Assembly: GCA_947496235.1 (NCBI GenBank)
Contig: CANMCE010000002.1
Location: 124,001-188,000 of the forward strand
Source: an uncultured Glaciecola sp.
Lineage (GTDB): Bacteria; Pseudomonadota; Gammaproteobacteria; Enterobacterales; Alteromonadaceae
Direction of reading: 5' to 3'
Length of the DNA: 64,000 nucleotides
How positions within the stretch are numbered: position 1 is the stretch's first letter; each line of letters opens with the position of its first letter. The notes below the pieces were generated by a model. It was given only the letters and a program-made list of their open reading frames with translations, was not told the DNA's origin and ran no database searches. Below are positions 35,549 to 45,753 of this stretch, piece after piece. The translations under genes were made by a program, and so were the position numbers.

Positions 35549-37624
35549 ATGCAATCCCTTGCTGATACTTCTGTTACTAGCTTAAAAGGTGTAGGGGCAA
35601 AAGTAGCAGAAAAATTATCAAAATTAGGCATTAAAACGCTACAGGATGTGATATTTCACCTGCCTTTGCGTTATGAAGATCGTACTCGACTTTATCCTAT
35701 CGCTGACCTCTATGGATACTTAAATGTAACCGTTCAAGGGGAGGTTGTTTCTGCTGATATTAAATATGGTCGAAAGCGGATGCTGGTGGTCAAATTAGCT
35801 GACGGCACGGGTGGGATTAATTTGCGTTTTTTTCATTTCTCTGCTGCGCAGTTAAAAGGATTTACCACGGGTACTACAGTGCGGGCTTTTGGTGAGGTAA
35901 GGACGGGTCCTTCGGGTCTGGAGATGATGCATCCAGAATATAAAGTTGTTTCAGACGGCAGTGCGGCAGGCATGGAAGAATCCCTGACGCCAATATATCC
36001 GACGACAGAAGGCGTTAATCAATTAACCTTGCGAAAGTTATCGTCTCAAGCACTAACGCAATTGAACAAAGGTGCGTTATTAGACTTACTACCTCAGGGT
36101 TTGTATAACAATCAAATGTCGTTATCCGAGGCGTTGCATTTAGTGCATCGACCACCGCCAGATGTCGATTTAGAAATGCTAACTGAAGGTAAACATCCGG
36201 CTCAACAACGTTTAATAATCGAAGAGTTGTTGGCACATCATTTAAGTATGCTGAAAGTTAGAGCGCAGAGTAAACAAGATCCAGGTTTCTCGATTTCTCC
36301 TGATACTGGATTAAAACAGAAATTTCTTAGCACATTACCTTTTGCACCTACGGGAGCACAAGTAAGAGTGGTGCAAGAAATAGAAGCGGATTTGGTCAAG
36401 GGCTTACCCATGATGCGCCTTGTGCAAGGGGATGTGGGTTCAGGGAAAACTTTGGTGGCAGCCTTGGCTACTTTGTCTGTCATTAGTGCCGGTTATCAGG
36501 TGGCACTAATGGCGCCCACTGAATTATTAGCAGAACAGCATGCAAAAAATTTCACTGATTGGCTCACTCCTTTGGGTATTAACGTGGGTTGGCTAGCTGG
36601 AAAGCTTAAAGGGAAAACAAGAACTAATGTTCTTGAATCGCTAAAAAGTGGCGAAACTCAAGTACTTGTAGGTACTCATGCTATATTTCAAGACGCAGTT
36701 GAGTATCATAATTTAGCCTTAGTGATTGTGGACGAACAACACAGGTTTGGTGTTCATCAGCGCTTGGCGCTGAGGCAAAAAGGAGAGGTGCAAGGACGTT
36801 ATCCTCATCAATTGATAATGACTGCAACACCAATTCCCAGAACCTTGGCAATGACAGCTTACGCAGATTTAGATACCTCTATTATTGACGAACTGCCACC
36901 AGGACGAACTCCTGTAAAAACCGTAGTTTTGCCAGATTCCAGACGTTCTGAAATTATCGAAAGAGTTAGAAAGTCTGCGTTGGAAGATAAACGTCAAATC
37001 TATTGGGTTTGTACCCTGATCGAAGAATCTGAAGTACTGCAATGTCAGGCCGCAGAAGATACTGCAATCAGTTTGCGCACCGCATTACCTGATCTCAACG
37101 TTGGTTTAGTTCACGGACGCCTCAAACCTGCTGAAAAACAAGCTATAATGGACGAATTTAAACAAGGAGAACTCGATCTCTTAGTGGCGACCACTGTGAT
37201 TGAAGTAGGTGTAGATGTGCCAAATGCAAGCCTGATGATTATCGAAAATCCTGAGCGTCTAGGATTGGCACAATTGCATCAATTAAGAGGAAGGGTTGGT
37301 AGAGGCTCAGTAGAAAGTCATTGTGTATTGATGTATCAAAATCCTCTGTCAAAAACCGCGAGTAAACGCCTCGGCGTATTGCGAGAATCAAACGACGGGT
37401 TTTACATTGCAGAAATGGATTTAGAAATTCGGGGACCTGGTGAGCTATTGGGAACAAAACAAACCGGTGTGGCCGATCTTAAGATTGCAGATTTAGTTCG
37501 AGATACAGCTTTAGTCTCTGAGGTAAAACACATTGCTGAGGTAGTTTGGCAACAGCATAGAAAAAATGCATTGGCGTTAATTGATCGATGGTTGGCATAT
37601 AAAGATGACTACAGCAACGCATAA
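35549..37624 (+). CDS. recG: ATP-dependent DNA helicase RecG
   Basis: The 691-residue helicase reverses stalled forks and processes branched DNA. Domain order: wedge/OB domain (about 1-200, starting LKGVGAKVAEKLSKLG), helicase domain 1 with Walker A GDVGSGKT and DEQH box, domain 2 with TTVIEVGVDVPNAS and QLRGRVGRG, and the C-terminal TRG hook region. The ATG at 35549 is preferred over a TTG just before it. In many relatives recG follows trmH directly; here it does not. Confidence 0.97.
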   Translation: MQSLADTSVTSLKGVGAKVAEKLSKLGIKTLQDVIFHLPLRYEDRTRLYPIADLYGYLNVTVQGEVVSADIKYGRKRMLVVKLADGTGGINLRFFHFSAAQLKGFTTGTTVRAFGEVRTGPSGLEMMHPEYKVVSDGSAAGMEESLTPIYPTTEGVNQLTLRKLSSQALTQLNKGALLDLLPQGLYNNQMSLSEALHLVHRPPPDVDLEMLTEGKHPAQQRLIIEELLAHHLSMLKVRAQSKQDPGFSISPDTGLKQKFLSTLPFAPTGAQVRVVQEIEADLVKGLPMMRLVQGDVGSGKTLVAALATLSVISAGYQVALMAPTELLAEQHAKNFTDWLTPLGINVGWLAGKLKGKTRTNVLESLKSGETQVLVGTHAIFQDAVEYHNLALVIVDEQHRFGVHQRLALRQKGEVQGRYPHQLIMTATPIPRTLAMTAYADLDTSIIDELPPGRTPVKTVVLPDSRRSEIIERVRKSALEDKRQIYWVCTLIEESEVLQCQAAEDTAISLRTALPDLNVGLVHGRLKPAEKQAIMDEFKQGELDLLVATTVIEVGVDVPNASLMIIENPERLGLAQLHQLRGRVGRGSVESHCVLMYQNPLSKTASKRLGVLRESNDGFYIAEMDLEIRGPGELLGTKQTGVADLKIADLVRDTALVSEVKHIAEVVWQQHRKNALALIDRWLAYKDDYSNA

Positions 37625-38405
37625 TATTGTCATTTTAATCGAAGATATTGGTAGCATCAGTGCATTTGAATCGGCTGAAAAGCTATCTAAAAAAACCGGT
37701 TTCCCCGTATTTCAGATCAAAGGTGAAAATAAAAAGCGCACCTTTAATCAAGAACAATGGCAACTGGTGTACACCGAAAAAGGTTTATCTTTACGTTTAT
37801 CTTCAGAGCCCAGTTGGGGAGACATTCGTGTTGATTTTGCCTCTGCAGCCTTGGCTTATCGAAAACAGCACGGCGGTGGAAGAAATGAGCCTCTAGCTAA
37901 AGCCATTGGAATTAAAGGCAAAACATCCTTAAATGTACTAGATTGCACAGCGGGCATGGGCAAGGATAGTTTTGTCATGGCAAGTGTAGGTGCTCATGTC
38001 ACTATGGCCGAGCGAAGTCCTATTGTCGGCGCTTTGCTTGAAGATGCATTGATACGAGCAACGAATGACAATATAGATATCGCGAGTCGATTATCTCTTA
38101 TTAATAAAGATGCTAGTGAGGTTTTAGCCGAAAAATTAATCCAACCTGAGGTTATCTATTTGGATCCTATGTTTCCACATAAGAAAAAATCAGCTATGGT
38201 GAAAAAAGAAATGCAGGCTTTTCAACGATTATTGGGGCCAGATACTGATAGTGATAAATTGATGTCACTAGCGCTGGATTGCGCAAGTCAACGAGTGGTG
38301 GTAAAAAGACCTAATCAAGCAGAGCCAATTCATGTTGCCTCAGGCCGAAAACCTGACATGGCAATCAAATCTAAAAAGCATCGATTTGATGTGTATTTAA
38401 TTTAA
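37605..38405 (+). CDS. rsmJ: 16S rRNA (guanine-1516-N2)-methyltransferase
   Basis: The 266-residue enzyme methylates G1516 of 16S rRNA. The SAM-binding motif LDCTAGMGKDSFVMA and catalytic YLDPMFPHKKKSA are both present, along with VKRPNQAEPI near the end. The ATG at 37605 is chosen (family-like N-terminus); the resulting overlap with recG is 20 bases, suggesting co-translation. Confidence 0.94.
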   Translation: MTTATHNIVILIEDIGSISAFESAEKLSKKTGFPVFQIKGENKKRTFNQEQWQLVYTEKGLSLRLSSEPSWGDIRVDFASAALAYRKQHGGGRNEPLAKAIGIKGKTSLNVLDCTAGMGKDSFVMASVGAHVTMAERSPIVGALLEDALIRATNDNIDIASRLSLINKDASEVLAEKLIQPEVIYLDPMFPHKKKSAMVKKEMQAFQRLLGPDTDSDKLMSLALDCASQRVVVKRPNQAEPIHVASGRKPDMAIKSKKHRFDVYLI

Positions 38406-38421
38406 ATAAAGGACAGTATTT

Positions 38422-38895
38422 ATGATAGAAGTAGGCGCAGCATTACCGGAAATTACTTTCGCGACTCTCCAAGACGGCGAAATGCAAAATCCACACACCA
38501 ATGATCTATTTGCTGGCAAAAAAGTGGTTCTTTTTGCTGTACCGGGCGCATTCACACCGACCTGTTCTCAAGCCCATTTACCAGGCTATGTTGCACTCGC
38601 TGATAAAATCAAAGCTAAAGGCGTAGATAGCATTATTTGTTTGTCAGTTAACGACGCATTTGTAATGGATGCTTGGGGTAAAGCATCCAATGCAGAAGAA
38701 ATTCTTATGTTAGCAGATGGCAAAGGGGCATTTACTTCTGCTATTGGCTTAGACATGGATACAGACAACTTTGGCGGTATTCGCTCTCAACGATACAGCA
38801 TGCTAGTTGAAGATGGCATCGTAAAAGCGCTTAACCTTGAAGATCCAGGTCGCTTTGAAGTAAGCGACGCTGAGTCCATGCTGAAATCTCTCTAG
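38422..38895 (+). CDS. Peroxiredoxin (Prx5/redoxin type)
   Basis: The 157-residue thiol peroxidase has the peroxidatic site VPGAFTPTCSQAHLPGY (Cys about 49) and the later RSQRYSMLVEDG strand typical of Prx5. It reduces hydrogen peroxide and organic hydroperoxides using glutaredoxin or thioredoxin. AAAGGACAG before the ATG is the ribosome binding site; it lies 16 bases after rsmJ. Confidence 0.93.
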   Translation: MIEVGAALPEITFATLQDGEMQNPHTNDLFAGKKVVLFAVPGAFTPTCSQAHLPGYVALADKIKAKGVDSIICLSVNDAFVMDAWGKASNAEEILMLADGKGAFTSAIGLDMDTDNFGGIRSQRYSMLVEDGIVKALNLEDPGRFEVSDAESMLKSL

Positions 38896-38897
38896 GT

Positions 38898-39725
38898 CTA
38901 CAAACTAAGGGGTGCAGCTTTAAGCCAGTTAAATTCGCTGTAGTGAGTGTTTGCCGAAGTGATATGCAAGGTAAATGCATGACGAGATTTAGCTGAGCGA
39001 TTAGCTGCACTAAAGTGCGGTAACACACCATTAAACACAACCAATGAGCCAGCTTTGACTTCTACTGGCGTTGCCACAGATTCATCTGGCCATTCAATAT
39101 CTTCTAATTGCTCTAATCCAGTTGTGTCATCTGGATAACGCTTAAATTGTTCTTTTAAAGGAAAATTAGCACCATCAGGAGCAACTTGCAGACAACCATT
39201 TTCTAAGGTGGCATCTTCAATGGCAAACCAAAACGTCACTACGGATAGAGGGCTGGTGTAGAAATAGGTGGCATCTTGATGCCAACGCACTACGCCACCA
39301 ATCTTGGGTTGTTTAAAAATATACATAGATTGGCGTATTTCCGGTGATTCAACACCCAGATCCATAGCAATCTGTTTAATGATATCTGCGCTAGCAAACT
39401 GCTTAAATTCGGGCACCAACATATGTAAAGCATGGCCAATTTTATTGATACTTAACTGCTTTTCTTGGCAAAGTTCACCATCAGCGTTAAACGCATCTTC
39501 TTCAAAAAAACATCTCACTTTATCATCAGAAGTTAAGAAATATTGATCGCGATTAGTGTCTGCATTTTCCGTTGAAAAGATGGATCTGGTAGATTCGGGA
39601 TCGAACTCATCTACAATTCTCATTGCGGCTGTTTTTAATGCACTAATTTGATTAGCATTAAAAAGTTCAGGTAGTACTAAATAGCCTTGATTTTCATATA
39701 ATTGTTTTTGTTCAACCGACAACAT
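38898..39725 (-). CDS. Phytanoyl-CoA dioxygenase-family protein
   Basis: The 275-residue Fe(II)/2-oxoglutarate oxygenase has the facial triad in WHQDATYF (His, Asp) and a distal His in VLPHFSAANRS, plus an Arg in SRHAFTLH for 2-oxoglutarate. Bacterial PhyH proteins hydroxylate diverse small molecules (for example ectoine or quorum compounds); the substrate is not clear. It converges with the peroxiredoxin, leaving 2 bases between stops. Confidence 0.88.
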   Translation of the reverse strand: MLSVEQKQLYENQGYLVLPELFNANQISALKTAAMRIVDEFDPESTRSIFSTENADTNRDQYFLTSDDKVRCFFEEDAFNADGELCQEKQLSINKIGHALHMLVPEFKQFASADIIKQIAMDLGVESPEIRQSMYIFKQPKIGGVVRWHQDATYFYTSPLSVVTFWFAIEDATLENGCLQVAPDGANFPLKEQFKRYPDDTTGLEQLEDIEWPDESVATPVEVKAGSLVVFNGVLPHFSAANRSAKSRHAFTLHITSANTHYSEFNWLKAAPLSL

Positions 39726-40041
39726 TGTGTATTAACCTTGAATAAATAAATCGGCTTAATTTTATCACAGCTATTTAAAACTAGCGCGGCAGATTCTACA
39801 AGTTATCAAAGTATGCTTAAATGAATCTGATTTACCTTTTATTTTAATTTGATTTTCTTGGAGATGGAAAACTATGCCAAGAAAGATCCTAGGTTGCTTG
39901 GACTAATAAGTCGTTAAAGGTAGTCGATATAATTAAACACGGGACACAACATTGTTCAGGGAATCTATTCGCTATTTTTAGCCATGGGAATTTGATGTTG
40001 TATGCAGTTGCTAGTTTCAAAAATAGGATAAATTAAACAGC
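39726..40041. other. Intergenic, nothing recognised
   Basis: This 316-base stretch lies between divergent PhyH and TIR genes and must carry their promoters. I see no repeat, no small gene with a ribosome binding site and no RNA signature. Confidence 0.6.
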
Positions 40042-43000
40042 ATGGTACCTAAACAAAAGCAATATCACGCGTTTATTTCTTACCGTCATGCAGATAATAA
40101 ACAAGAAGGCAGAAAGTGGGCGACCTGGCTTCATCAAGCTATAGAAACCTATGAAGTTCCAGAAGATTTATTATCTCGCAAATTACCTAATGGCGAACCC
40201 ATTCCATCCCGAATATATCCTATTTTTAGAGACGAAGATGAGTTACCCGCTGATGCTGATCTAGGCGGGGCTATCACTAAAGCATTGGATAGAAGTAACC
40301 TGCTCATCGTACTTTGTTCTCCGCGTGCCGTGCAAAGTACTTATGTTGCTGATGAAATTGATTACTTTAAGAAACTCGGACGTTCAGATCGCATTATCGC
40401 AGCAATTATCGATGGCGAACCTAATGCTAGCTTGGATGCGGGCAAACAATCTAGCCAATTCTCGGCTGAAGATGAATGTTTTCCAATTCCGCTACAATAC
40501 GAATATGTGGACGGCGCAAGAACTGATAAACGAGCCGAACCCATTGCCGCTGATTTTCGAGTAACACTAGACAATATTGCACAACAAGGCTGGACCAGCC
40601 CTCAAGCTTTACGAGAGGAATTAAAGCATCAAGGTGTCGCCAACGAAAAAATAGCCGAACTAGTGGCTGACTACGAAAAGCAATTGCATCTAATGCTGCT
40701 AAAAATTATTGCCGGTATTTTAGGTGTGCCGTTAAGTGATTTAACTCAGCGGGACAAAGAATATCAGCTGGCGTTAGAGCGACAAAGAGCGAAAAAACTT
40801 CGGCGCTGGTTAGGGTTAACCGCAGGTCTTGCTACCGTTGCCATTGTCGCTGGCGCTTTTGCTTACTTTAAGCAGCAAGAAGCAGTGGAGCAGCGAGAGG
40901 TTGCCCAAGCGCAAACTAAGATCGCAGAAGCTCAGACTGTCATTGCAGAACAGCAAAAAGACAAAGCCGAGCAAGAACTCTATAAAGTGTCTATGCTCGC
41001 GGCGCGGGATTTATTTTCTCGGGGCGAAATTGACGAAGTACGCAACGTGATTCACGAAACCGCAGAAAAATATCGTAACATTGAATGGCATTGGTTCGAT
41101 AAGTTATCCAATACTCGTCCTTGGACGGTGGATCTCGGTGGCGTAGGTAAGAGCATCGATGGCACTAGCAGTATATTTGTTGTTAATGAGAAGTCATTAA
41201 TTGAGGTCGATAAATCTACTGGTAATATCCAAGGTCGCTATGACATCTCAATTGATAACCTTTGGAAAATTAATCAAGCGCAATCCTTGGTGATTGGATT
41301 GCAGCACCGATATTCCGATGGCAATTTATTGCTCGTACAAAACTATAAAACGGGTGAAGTACTTCATCAATTTGTTGTCAAAGGCGTTTCAATTTATCAA
41401 AAACCCCAGGAGCATAACGAAAAACTCTATTTAGTATTAGAGAATAACCAAATTACAAGTATCGATTTATCCAGTTTTGAACAGGCTTTTCATCAACCTT
41501 CAGGTGTACCTGAATATGCTACTTTCACTGAGGTTTATGTAGATGGTCAACATAATAAAATATTGCTCACTGGCATGGGTGATACTTTTATGCTGGATAC
41601 TCAGTGGCAGTTTCAACAACACTTCGATGGCGGCGATCTGGTAGGTAATTATGCAGATGAAGAAAGCCCGTTCAATTCTGATGCAAGTAAACTAGCGCTG
41701 GAGTATCTAAATCGAGTAGCAATTTATGATACCCAAAGCGGAGAAAGAGTATTCTCAAAACGCCTACATTCGTTTAGTTCTCGGGATCGCTATGGCCCGT
41801 CAACAAAAATTAATGCCCTTAGTTTTATTAACGATCAAACCCTATTATCCGCCGGCAACGATAATACAGTCAAAATCCTTAATTGGCAGGATGAAACTTG
41901 GCTAACCTTAGGCGATGAAAATGGTTATGATTGGGATGATTATCCCATCTACCAAGTACACCGATTAAATGCCCATGAAATTTTAGTACATGGCGTTTCA
42001 GGTCTGCATTTGTACACAGGTGAAAAGTTTACCAATCACAAAACCCTGTTTATTGAAGGAGAACCCATTACCTCCTTATTCGTCTCTGAACAAGGGAACG
42101 AAATTTATATGGGAGCCAAAAATGGACAGTTTCAAAGATGGAATAAGTCTAATCAACTAGGTGCTTTTCAAGCAAAACCTAAACATAATCTAAGGCTATC
42201 AACGCCGAGTCTAGACTATACAAATGACGGGATAATTGATGCCAGCGGAGAACTAGTAGCGTCTGGTGTCTGGTTTACCCAGACATTTGAAGGCAAACAG
42301 GTGCATTGGCTTAAAGACAAAGAAAATAACATCCTTGGGGCTTACACCACTGAGGTTGAAACTACTAATGAAGTTCAAAAAAGCAATGCAGAAACCGCCC
42401 AAGAAATTGACTATCCCTTTATGAATCAACAAGGACTTTGTATTAGCGCGCGTCAAAGTGGTAGCAATGAGATCTTTACCTTACTCGACTGCAATTCCTA
42501 TGATCCGCCTAAAACTGACTGGTTTCAGTTAAGTAATAACGATCGAATAGCCGAATCGAACTTTTTAACCAATGAGCGGCTATTACTACAAACATCGGGC
42601 GAATACTTTTTGGAATTTGATATTACTAAAAATCAAATTATTCGACAGTGGCATATGCCAACCCAAAGCCGAGGCTCAGAAACAATAACAGTGCAAGCCG
42701 CCACCTTTGAAGAGCAAGATAGTTACACCTCTAGTTTGGGTGAATGGGAGCCAATTTTTTATGATGACGGTACAGTTCTGCTTACTAAAGATGACCAACT
42801 TTATTCATTTAATCTGCAACGTTTTAGTGCCGAAGAAGTGGTTTCCGAAACTGAGACTGTGCAAGGCGCTTGTTTAAATACCACGACGGGCAGTTCTGCT
42901 AGCTATGCAAAAAATAGCGTAAAAATAACCCATGCTCCGCGCAACACAGAACGCGAATTTAATTTTCCAGAACTCGTTGATAATTGTACTTGGTTAGATG

Positions 43001-43785
43001 CTGATAACTTGCTGGTGGATAGCTTGCGCATCACGGCGATTTATAATGTAGCTGAAGGGCAAATCATCCATACGTTATTGAACACTTCCACGTCTGATGA
43101 CTCAATAGTGGATTTGAATACGGATACCAGTTTGCCGATTCTGCCATTATTCTCGGTTGAGCAAAACAAGCTGTTATTTGAATACGGTTATGAAAGAGGG
43201 AGCTTTGATTTTTATGACGAATACGATGAGTATAATCCTTGGAAAAAGACCAGCTATAGGCGAGGGGCTCGTTTACTCGATCTTGCGACCGGTAAATCAA
43301 TGCCATGGTTGGAAGACTACAAACCCAACGGAAACTATGTACATGCTGTCAGTCAGGATCAAAAGCTAGTATTTGTCACGGAAGATGGACAACAAAGCGG
43401 CATTTGGTCGTCCGATGGCAAAAAACTTCACACCATCAAGAGTCTTTCTGGTGAACTATTGTCAGCTAATTTTTCTAACAATGGTGCTTTATTAGCCCTA
43501 GGAACCTCTGATCGCTTGGTGCGTATCTTTGATGTTCAGACAGGAAAACTCAGGTTAGAATTAGCTGGCCATAACGATGGTGTAGTTAACATTATTTGGC
43601 TTGCAGAAGATTCACGCCTACTCAGTTTTGGCTTGGACGGCATCTTAAATCTATGGGATCCAAATACTGGCCGATTAATGTTTTCCTATCAACTAAACAA
43701 AAAAGCTAACCAAATACTATTGAATGAAAAAGACAAAAGCTTGATAGGGCTGTTTGAAGATTCTCGCCTTATCATTCCGTTATAA
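40042..43785 (+). CDS. TIR domain - membrane helix - WD40-like protein
   Basis: The 1247-residue protein starts with a TIR-like domain (about 7-165): HAFISYRHAD, PIFRDEDELPADADLGGAI, LLIVLCSPRAV and TYVADEIDYF, with Glu105 at the position of the catalytic Glu of NAD-cleaving TIRs. A helical region follows, then one membrane helix (about 256-276), a Gln/Glu/Lys coiled coil (277-315), and a ~900-residue beta-propeller region with clear WD40 repeats at the end (LALGTSDRLVRIFDVQTGKL, FGLDGILNLWDPNTGRL). TIR proteins act in signalling or antiviral defence; the WD40 part may sense a ligand. The neighbouring RNase H-fold gene begins 50 bases downstream. Confidence 0.85.
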   Translation: MVPKQKQYHAFISYRHADNKQEGRKWATWLHQAIETYEVPEDLLSRKLPNGEPIPSRIYPIFRDEDELPADADLGGAITKALDRSNLLIVLCSPRAVQSTYVADEIDYFKKLGRSDRIIAAIIDGEPNASLDAGKQSSQFSAEDECFPIPLQYEYVDGARTDKRAEPIAADFRVTLDNIAQQGWTSPQALREELKHQGVANEKIAELVADYEKQLHLMLLKIIAGILGVPLSDLTQRDKEYQLALERQRAKKLRRWLGLTAGLATVAIVAGAFAYFKQQEAVEQREVAQAQTKIAEAQTVIAEQQKDKAEQELYKVSMLAARDLFSRGEIDEVRNVIHETAEKYRNIEWHWFDKLSNTRPWTVDLGGVGKSIDGTSSIFVVNEKSLIEVDKSTGNIQGRYDISIDNLWKINQAQSLVIGLQHRYSDGNLLLVQNYKTGEVLHQFVVKGVSIYQKPQEHNEKLYLVLENNQITSIDLSSFEQAFHQPSGVPEYATFTEVYVDGQHNKILLTGMGDTFMLDTQWQFQQHFDGGDLVGNYADEESPFNSDASKLALEYLNRVAIYDTQSGERVFSKRLHSFSSRDRYGPSTKINALSFINDQTLLSAGNDNTVKILNWQDETWLTLGDENGYDWDDYPIYQVHRLNAHEILVHGVSGLHLYTGEKFTNHKTLFIEGEPITSLFVSEQGNEIYMGAKNGQFQRWNKSNQLGAFQAKPKHNLRLSTPSLDYTNDGIIDASGELVASGVWFTQTFEGKQVHWLKDKENNILGAYTTEVETTNEVQKSNAETAQEIDYPFMNQQGLCISARQSGSNEIFTLLDCNSYDPPKTDWFQLSNNDRIAESNFLTNERLLLQTSGEYFLEFDITKNQIIRQWHMPTQSRGSETITVQAATFEEQDSYTSSLGEWEPIFYDDGTVLLTKDDQLYSFNLQRFSAEEVVSETETVQGACLNTTTGSSASYAKNSVKITHAPRNTEREFNFPELVDNCTWLDADNLLVDSLRITAIYNVAEGQIIHTLLNTSTSDDSIVDLNTDTSLPILPLFSVEQNKLLFEYGYERGSFDFYDEYDEYNPWKKTSYRRGARLLDLATGKSMPWLEDYKPNGNYVHAVSQDQKLVFVTEDGQQSGIWSSDGKKLHTIKSLSGELLSANFSNNGALLALGTSDRLVRIFDVQTGKLRLELAGHNDGVVNIIWLAEDSRLLSFGLDGILNLWDPNTGRLMFSYQLNKKANQILLNEKDKSLIGLFEDSRLIIPL

Positions 43786-43835
43786 ATAGATTCCGTTGTA
43801 AACCAGCATTAGTTTAAGACTCAAAGGCGTAGATC

Positions 43836-44717
43836 ATGTTTGAACAAGTTGCCGCAATTGATTGGTCTGGCGCAAAATCGCCGCAACGAAGCTTTGCTGT
43901 GTCTTTAGCTGTGTGCCAAGCTAATTCCACGGACGCCCCTGTTGCAATTCCCAATAAAATGTCACGAACAGATATTTATCATTGGATTAGCGAGCAAATT
44001 GTTAACCATAAAAAAACCTTAGTGGGTATAGATTGCAATTTAGGTTACGCCGCTAATGTAGTTAAGAACCAATTTGGCAATCACATGAATTATTGGCAAC
44101 TTTGGTCAGAAATTGAAAATATATGCAGTGCTGAGGGTAATTTTTTTGCCGGTAAATTTTGGACCCATGAAGTCTATGGTGAAACCTTTTGGACACAAGG
44201 GAAAAAACCTGACTGGTTTGATACTAAATTACTTCGCAGAAAAACCGAACATGCCGCAGTGAGCCAAGGGTTTGGTGATCCTGAAAGCCCATTTAAACTC
44301 ATTGGTGCGAAGCAAGTAGGGAAAGGCGGTCTTGCAGGTATGCGAGTCATGCATAAATTGAAATCAGAATTTGGCGATAAAATTGCCATTTGGCCATTTG
44401 AAGCTGGATTAATAAACTCGGCGACCGTTGTAGTGTCTGAAAATTTTCCACGAACTTTCATTCGTAAAGCGGGAATGGGCAATCAAAAACTGCGCACTTT
44501 AGAAGACTTAAATCAAGCATTAGCGTACTTCAATACACGCCCTTATTTTACTTCTGATAGTATTAATGACCATCTCACTGATGCAATCATCGCCGCCGCC
44601 GGCATGCGATGGGTGTTTGAAAATGAAACTCCTTTGAACACCGAGTTGTTGCCTGAAGAATCAACCCAAATTGAAGGTTGGATTTTTGCTGTTGCGCCTG
44701 AATATGCGCTTACCTAA
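43836..44717 (+). CDS. Predicted RNase H-fold protein (DUF429-like)
   Basis: The 293-residue protein opens with AAIDWSGAKSPQRSFAVSLA, a first beta-strand with Asp as in RNase H-like folds, has a second acid in LVGIDCNLGY and a late acid in NDHLTDAIIAAAGMRW. This spacing is that of the DUF429 group of predicted nucleases. Activity is not established for the family. It follows the TIR gene by 50 bases on the same strand and its stop overlaps the DapA-like stop by 4 bases. Confidence 0.65.
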   Translation: MFEQVAAIDWSGAKSPQRSFAVSLAVCQANSTDAPVAIPNKMSRTDIYHWISEQIVNHKKTLVGIDCNLGYAANVVKNQFGNHMNYWQLWSEIENICSAEGNFFAGKFWTHEVYGETFWTQGKKPDWFDTKLLRRKTEHAAVSQGFGDPESPFKLIGAKQVGKGGLAGMRVMHKLKSEFGDKIAIWPFEAGLINSATVVVSENFPRTFIRKAGMGNQKLRTLEDLNQALAYFNTRPYFTSDSINDHLTDAIIAAAGMRWVFENETPLNTELLPEESTQIEGWIFAVAPEYALT

Positions 44718-45604
44718 AGCTGTTTGCTACGAATAAATGACTCAAGCTGTGCTCGGTCTTCAGAATCCAAGGCTTTTAATGGCGAAGGAAGGTTTGACTC
44801 TTGGGTAATGCCTAAAATGTTTGCAGCACTAGCCATAACTCGTAAACCGCCTTTATTTTTAGCAAATAACTCCCAAAGAACAGCATAGTCATCAGATTCC
44901 GTTTGGGCGTCATCAGCGCGGTTGTCGGCTACCATTGATATCCATTTTTTTATGGTTGTTGGAAAAAGTCCACCCACCACCGATAACCATAAATCACAGC
45001 CTTGTGCCATTCCAGCCACACCAAATTTGTCACCGCTGACGCCAATGGCTACATGTTCTGGAAACAGGTTTCTCAAGCGTTCTAGCCGTTGCTTTCCTGA
45101 ATCATTTTCGAAAGGCATGCCGGGAATCTTGACCGCGCCTATATTGGGTAATTTGCTTAGGGATCCATATACCGAATCACTAAATTCAAAACCTGTGACG
45201 CCGGGGTTTTCATAAATGCAAAGTGGCACTGATATTTGAGAACAAACAGTCTCATATAAAGAAATGACCTCATGATCATGTAATCTATGATAGGAAACTG
45301 GCGCTAGTAAAAGGGCATCAACCCCGGCTTTCTGAGCTATTTCAGCCTTTTTGAGTACCTCTTTGGTTCGCACTGCACCAATGCCCACCATCACAGGTGT
45401 ATTACCGGCGAGTTCCACGGCTCTTTTCGTCACTTGAGCATATTCGTCATGGTTCATGTAAGGGTATAAACCAGTTGAACCAAGAGGGCAAATAGAGTCA
45501 ACGTTCGCTGACACCAACCTTTCTATCAATACTTCAAAGGCAGCAAAATCAACTTCATCATTTTTGAAGGGGGTGAGAGGAAAAGCGGCGAGACCTTCGA
45601 ACAT
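44714..45604 (-). CDS. Dihydrodipicolinate synthase-family lyase/aldolase
   Basis: The 296-residue protein has the class I aldolase barrel of DapA: PLGSTGLYPYMNHDEY, the Tyr in CIYENPG and the Schiff-base Lys in GAVKIPGMPF. Substitution of LGSTGEY-type motif by LGSTGLYPYM argues against true DapA and for a related enzyme of sugar acid or hydroxyproline/sialic acid type. Single gene; the substrate cannot be fixed. Confidence 0.88.
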   Translation of the reverse strand: MFEGLAAFPLTPFKNDEVDFAAFEVLIERLVSANVDSICPLGSTGLYPYMNHDEYAQVTKRAVELAGNTPVMVGIGAVRTKEVLKKAEIAQKAGVDALLLAPVSYHRLHDHEVISLYETVCSQISVPLCIYENPGVTGFEFSDSVYGSLSKLPNIGAVKIPGMPFENDSGKQRLERLRNLFPEHVAIGVSGDKFGVAGMAQGCDLWLSVVGGLFPTTIKKWISMVADNRADDAQTESDDYAVLWELFAKNKGGLRVMASAANILGITQESNLPSPLKALDSEDRAQLESFIRSKQL

Positions 45605-45753
45605 GTTTCTACACTATATGAACTAAAATCCTAGCATACTAAATAGAACTTAATTGCGCAGTAGAAAAACGTCATTCATTGAAAAAGTCCACTTAAAAAC
45701 CCAGTCTTGATCATTTATACTACTTTTGGAACAGACTTCGAAGAACAACAACA

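Noticed and set aside
44714-45604. True DapA (lysine pathway)
   Set aside because: The active-site surroundings differ from DapA (LGSTGLYPYM), and there are no lysine genes nearby; called a family member only.
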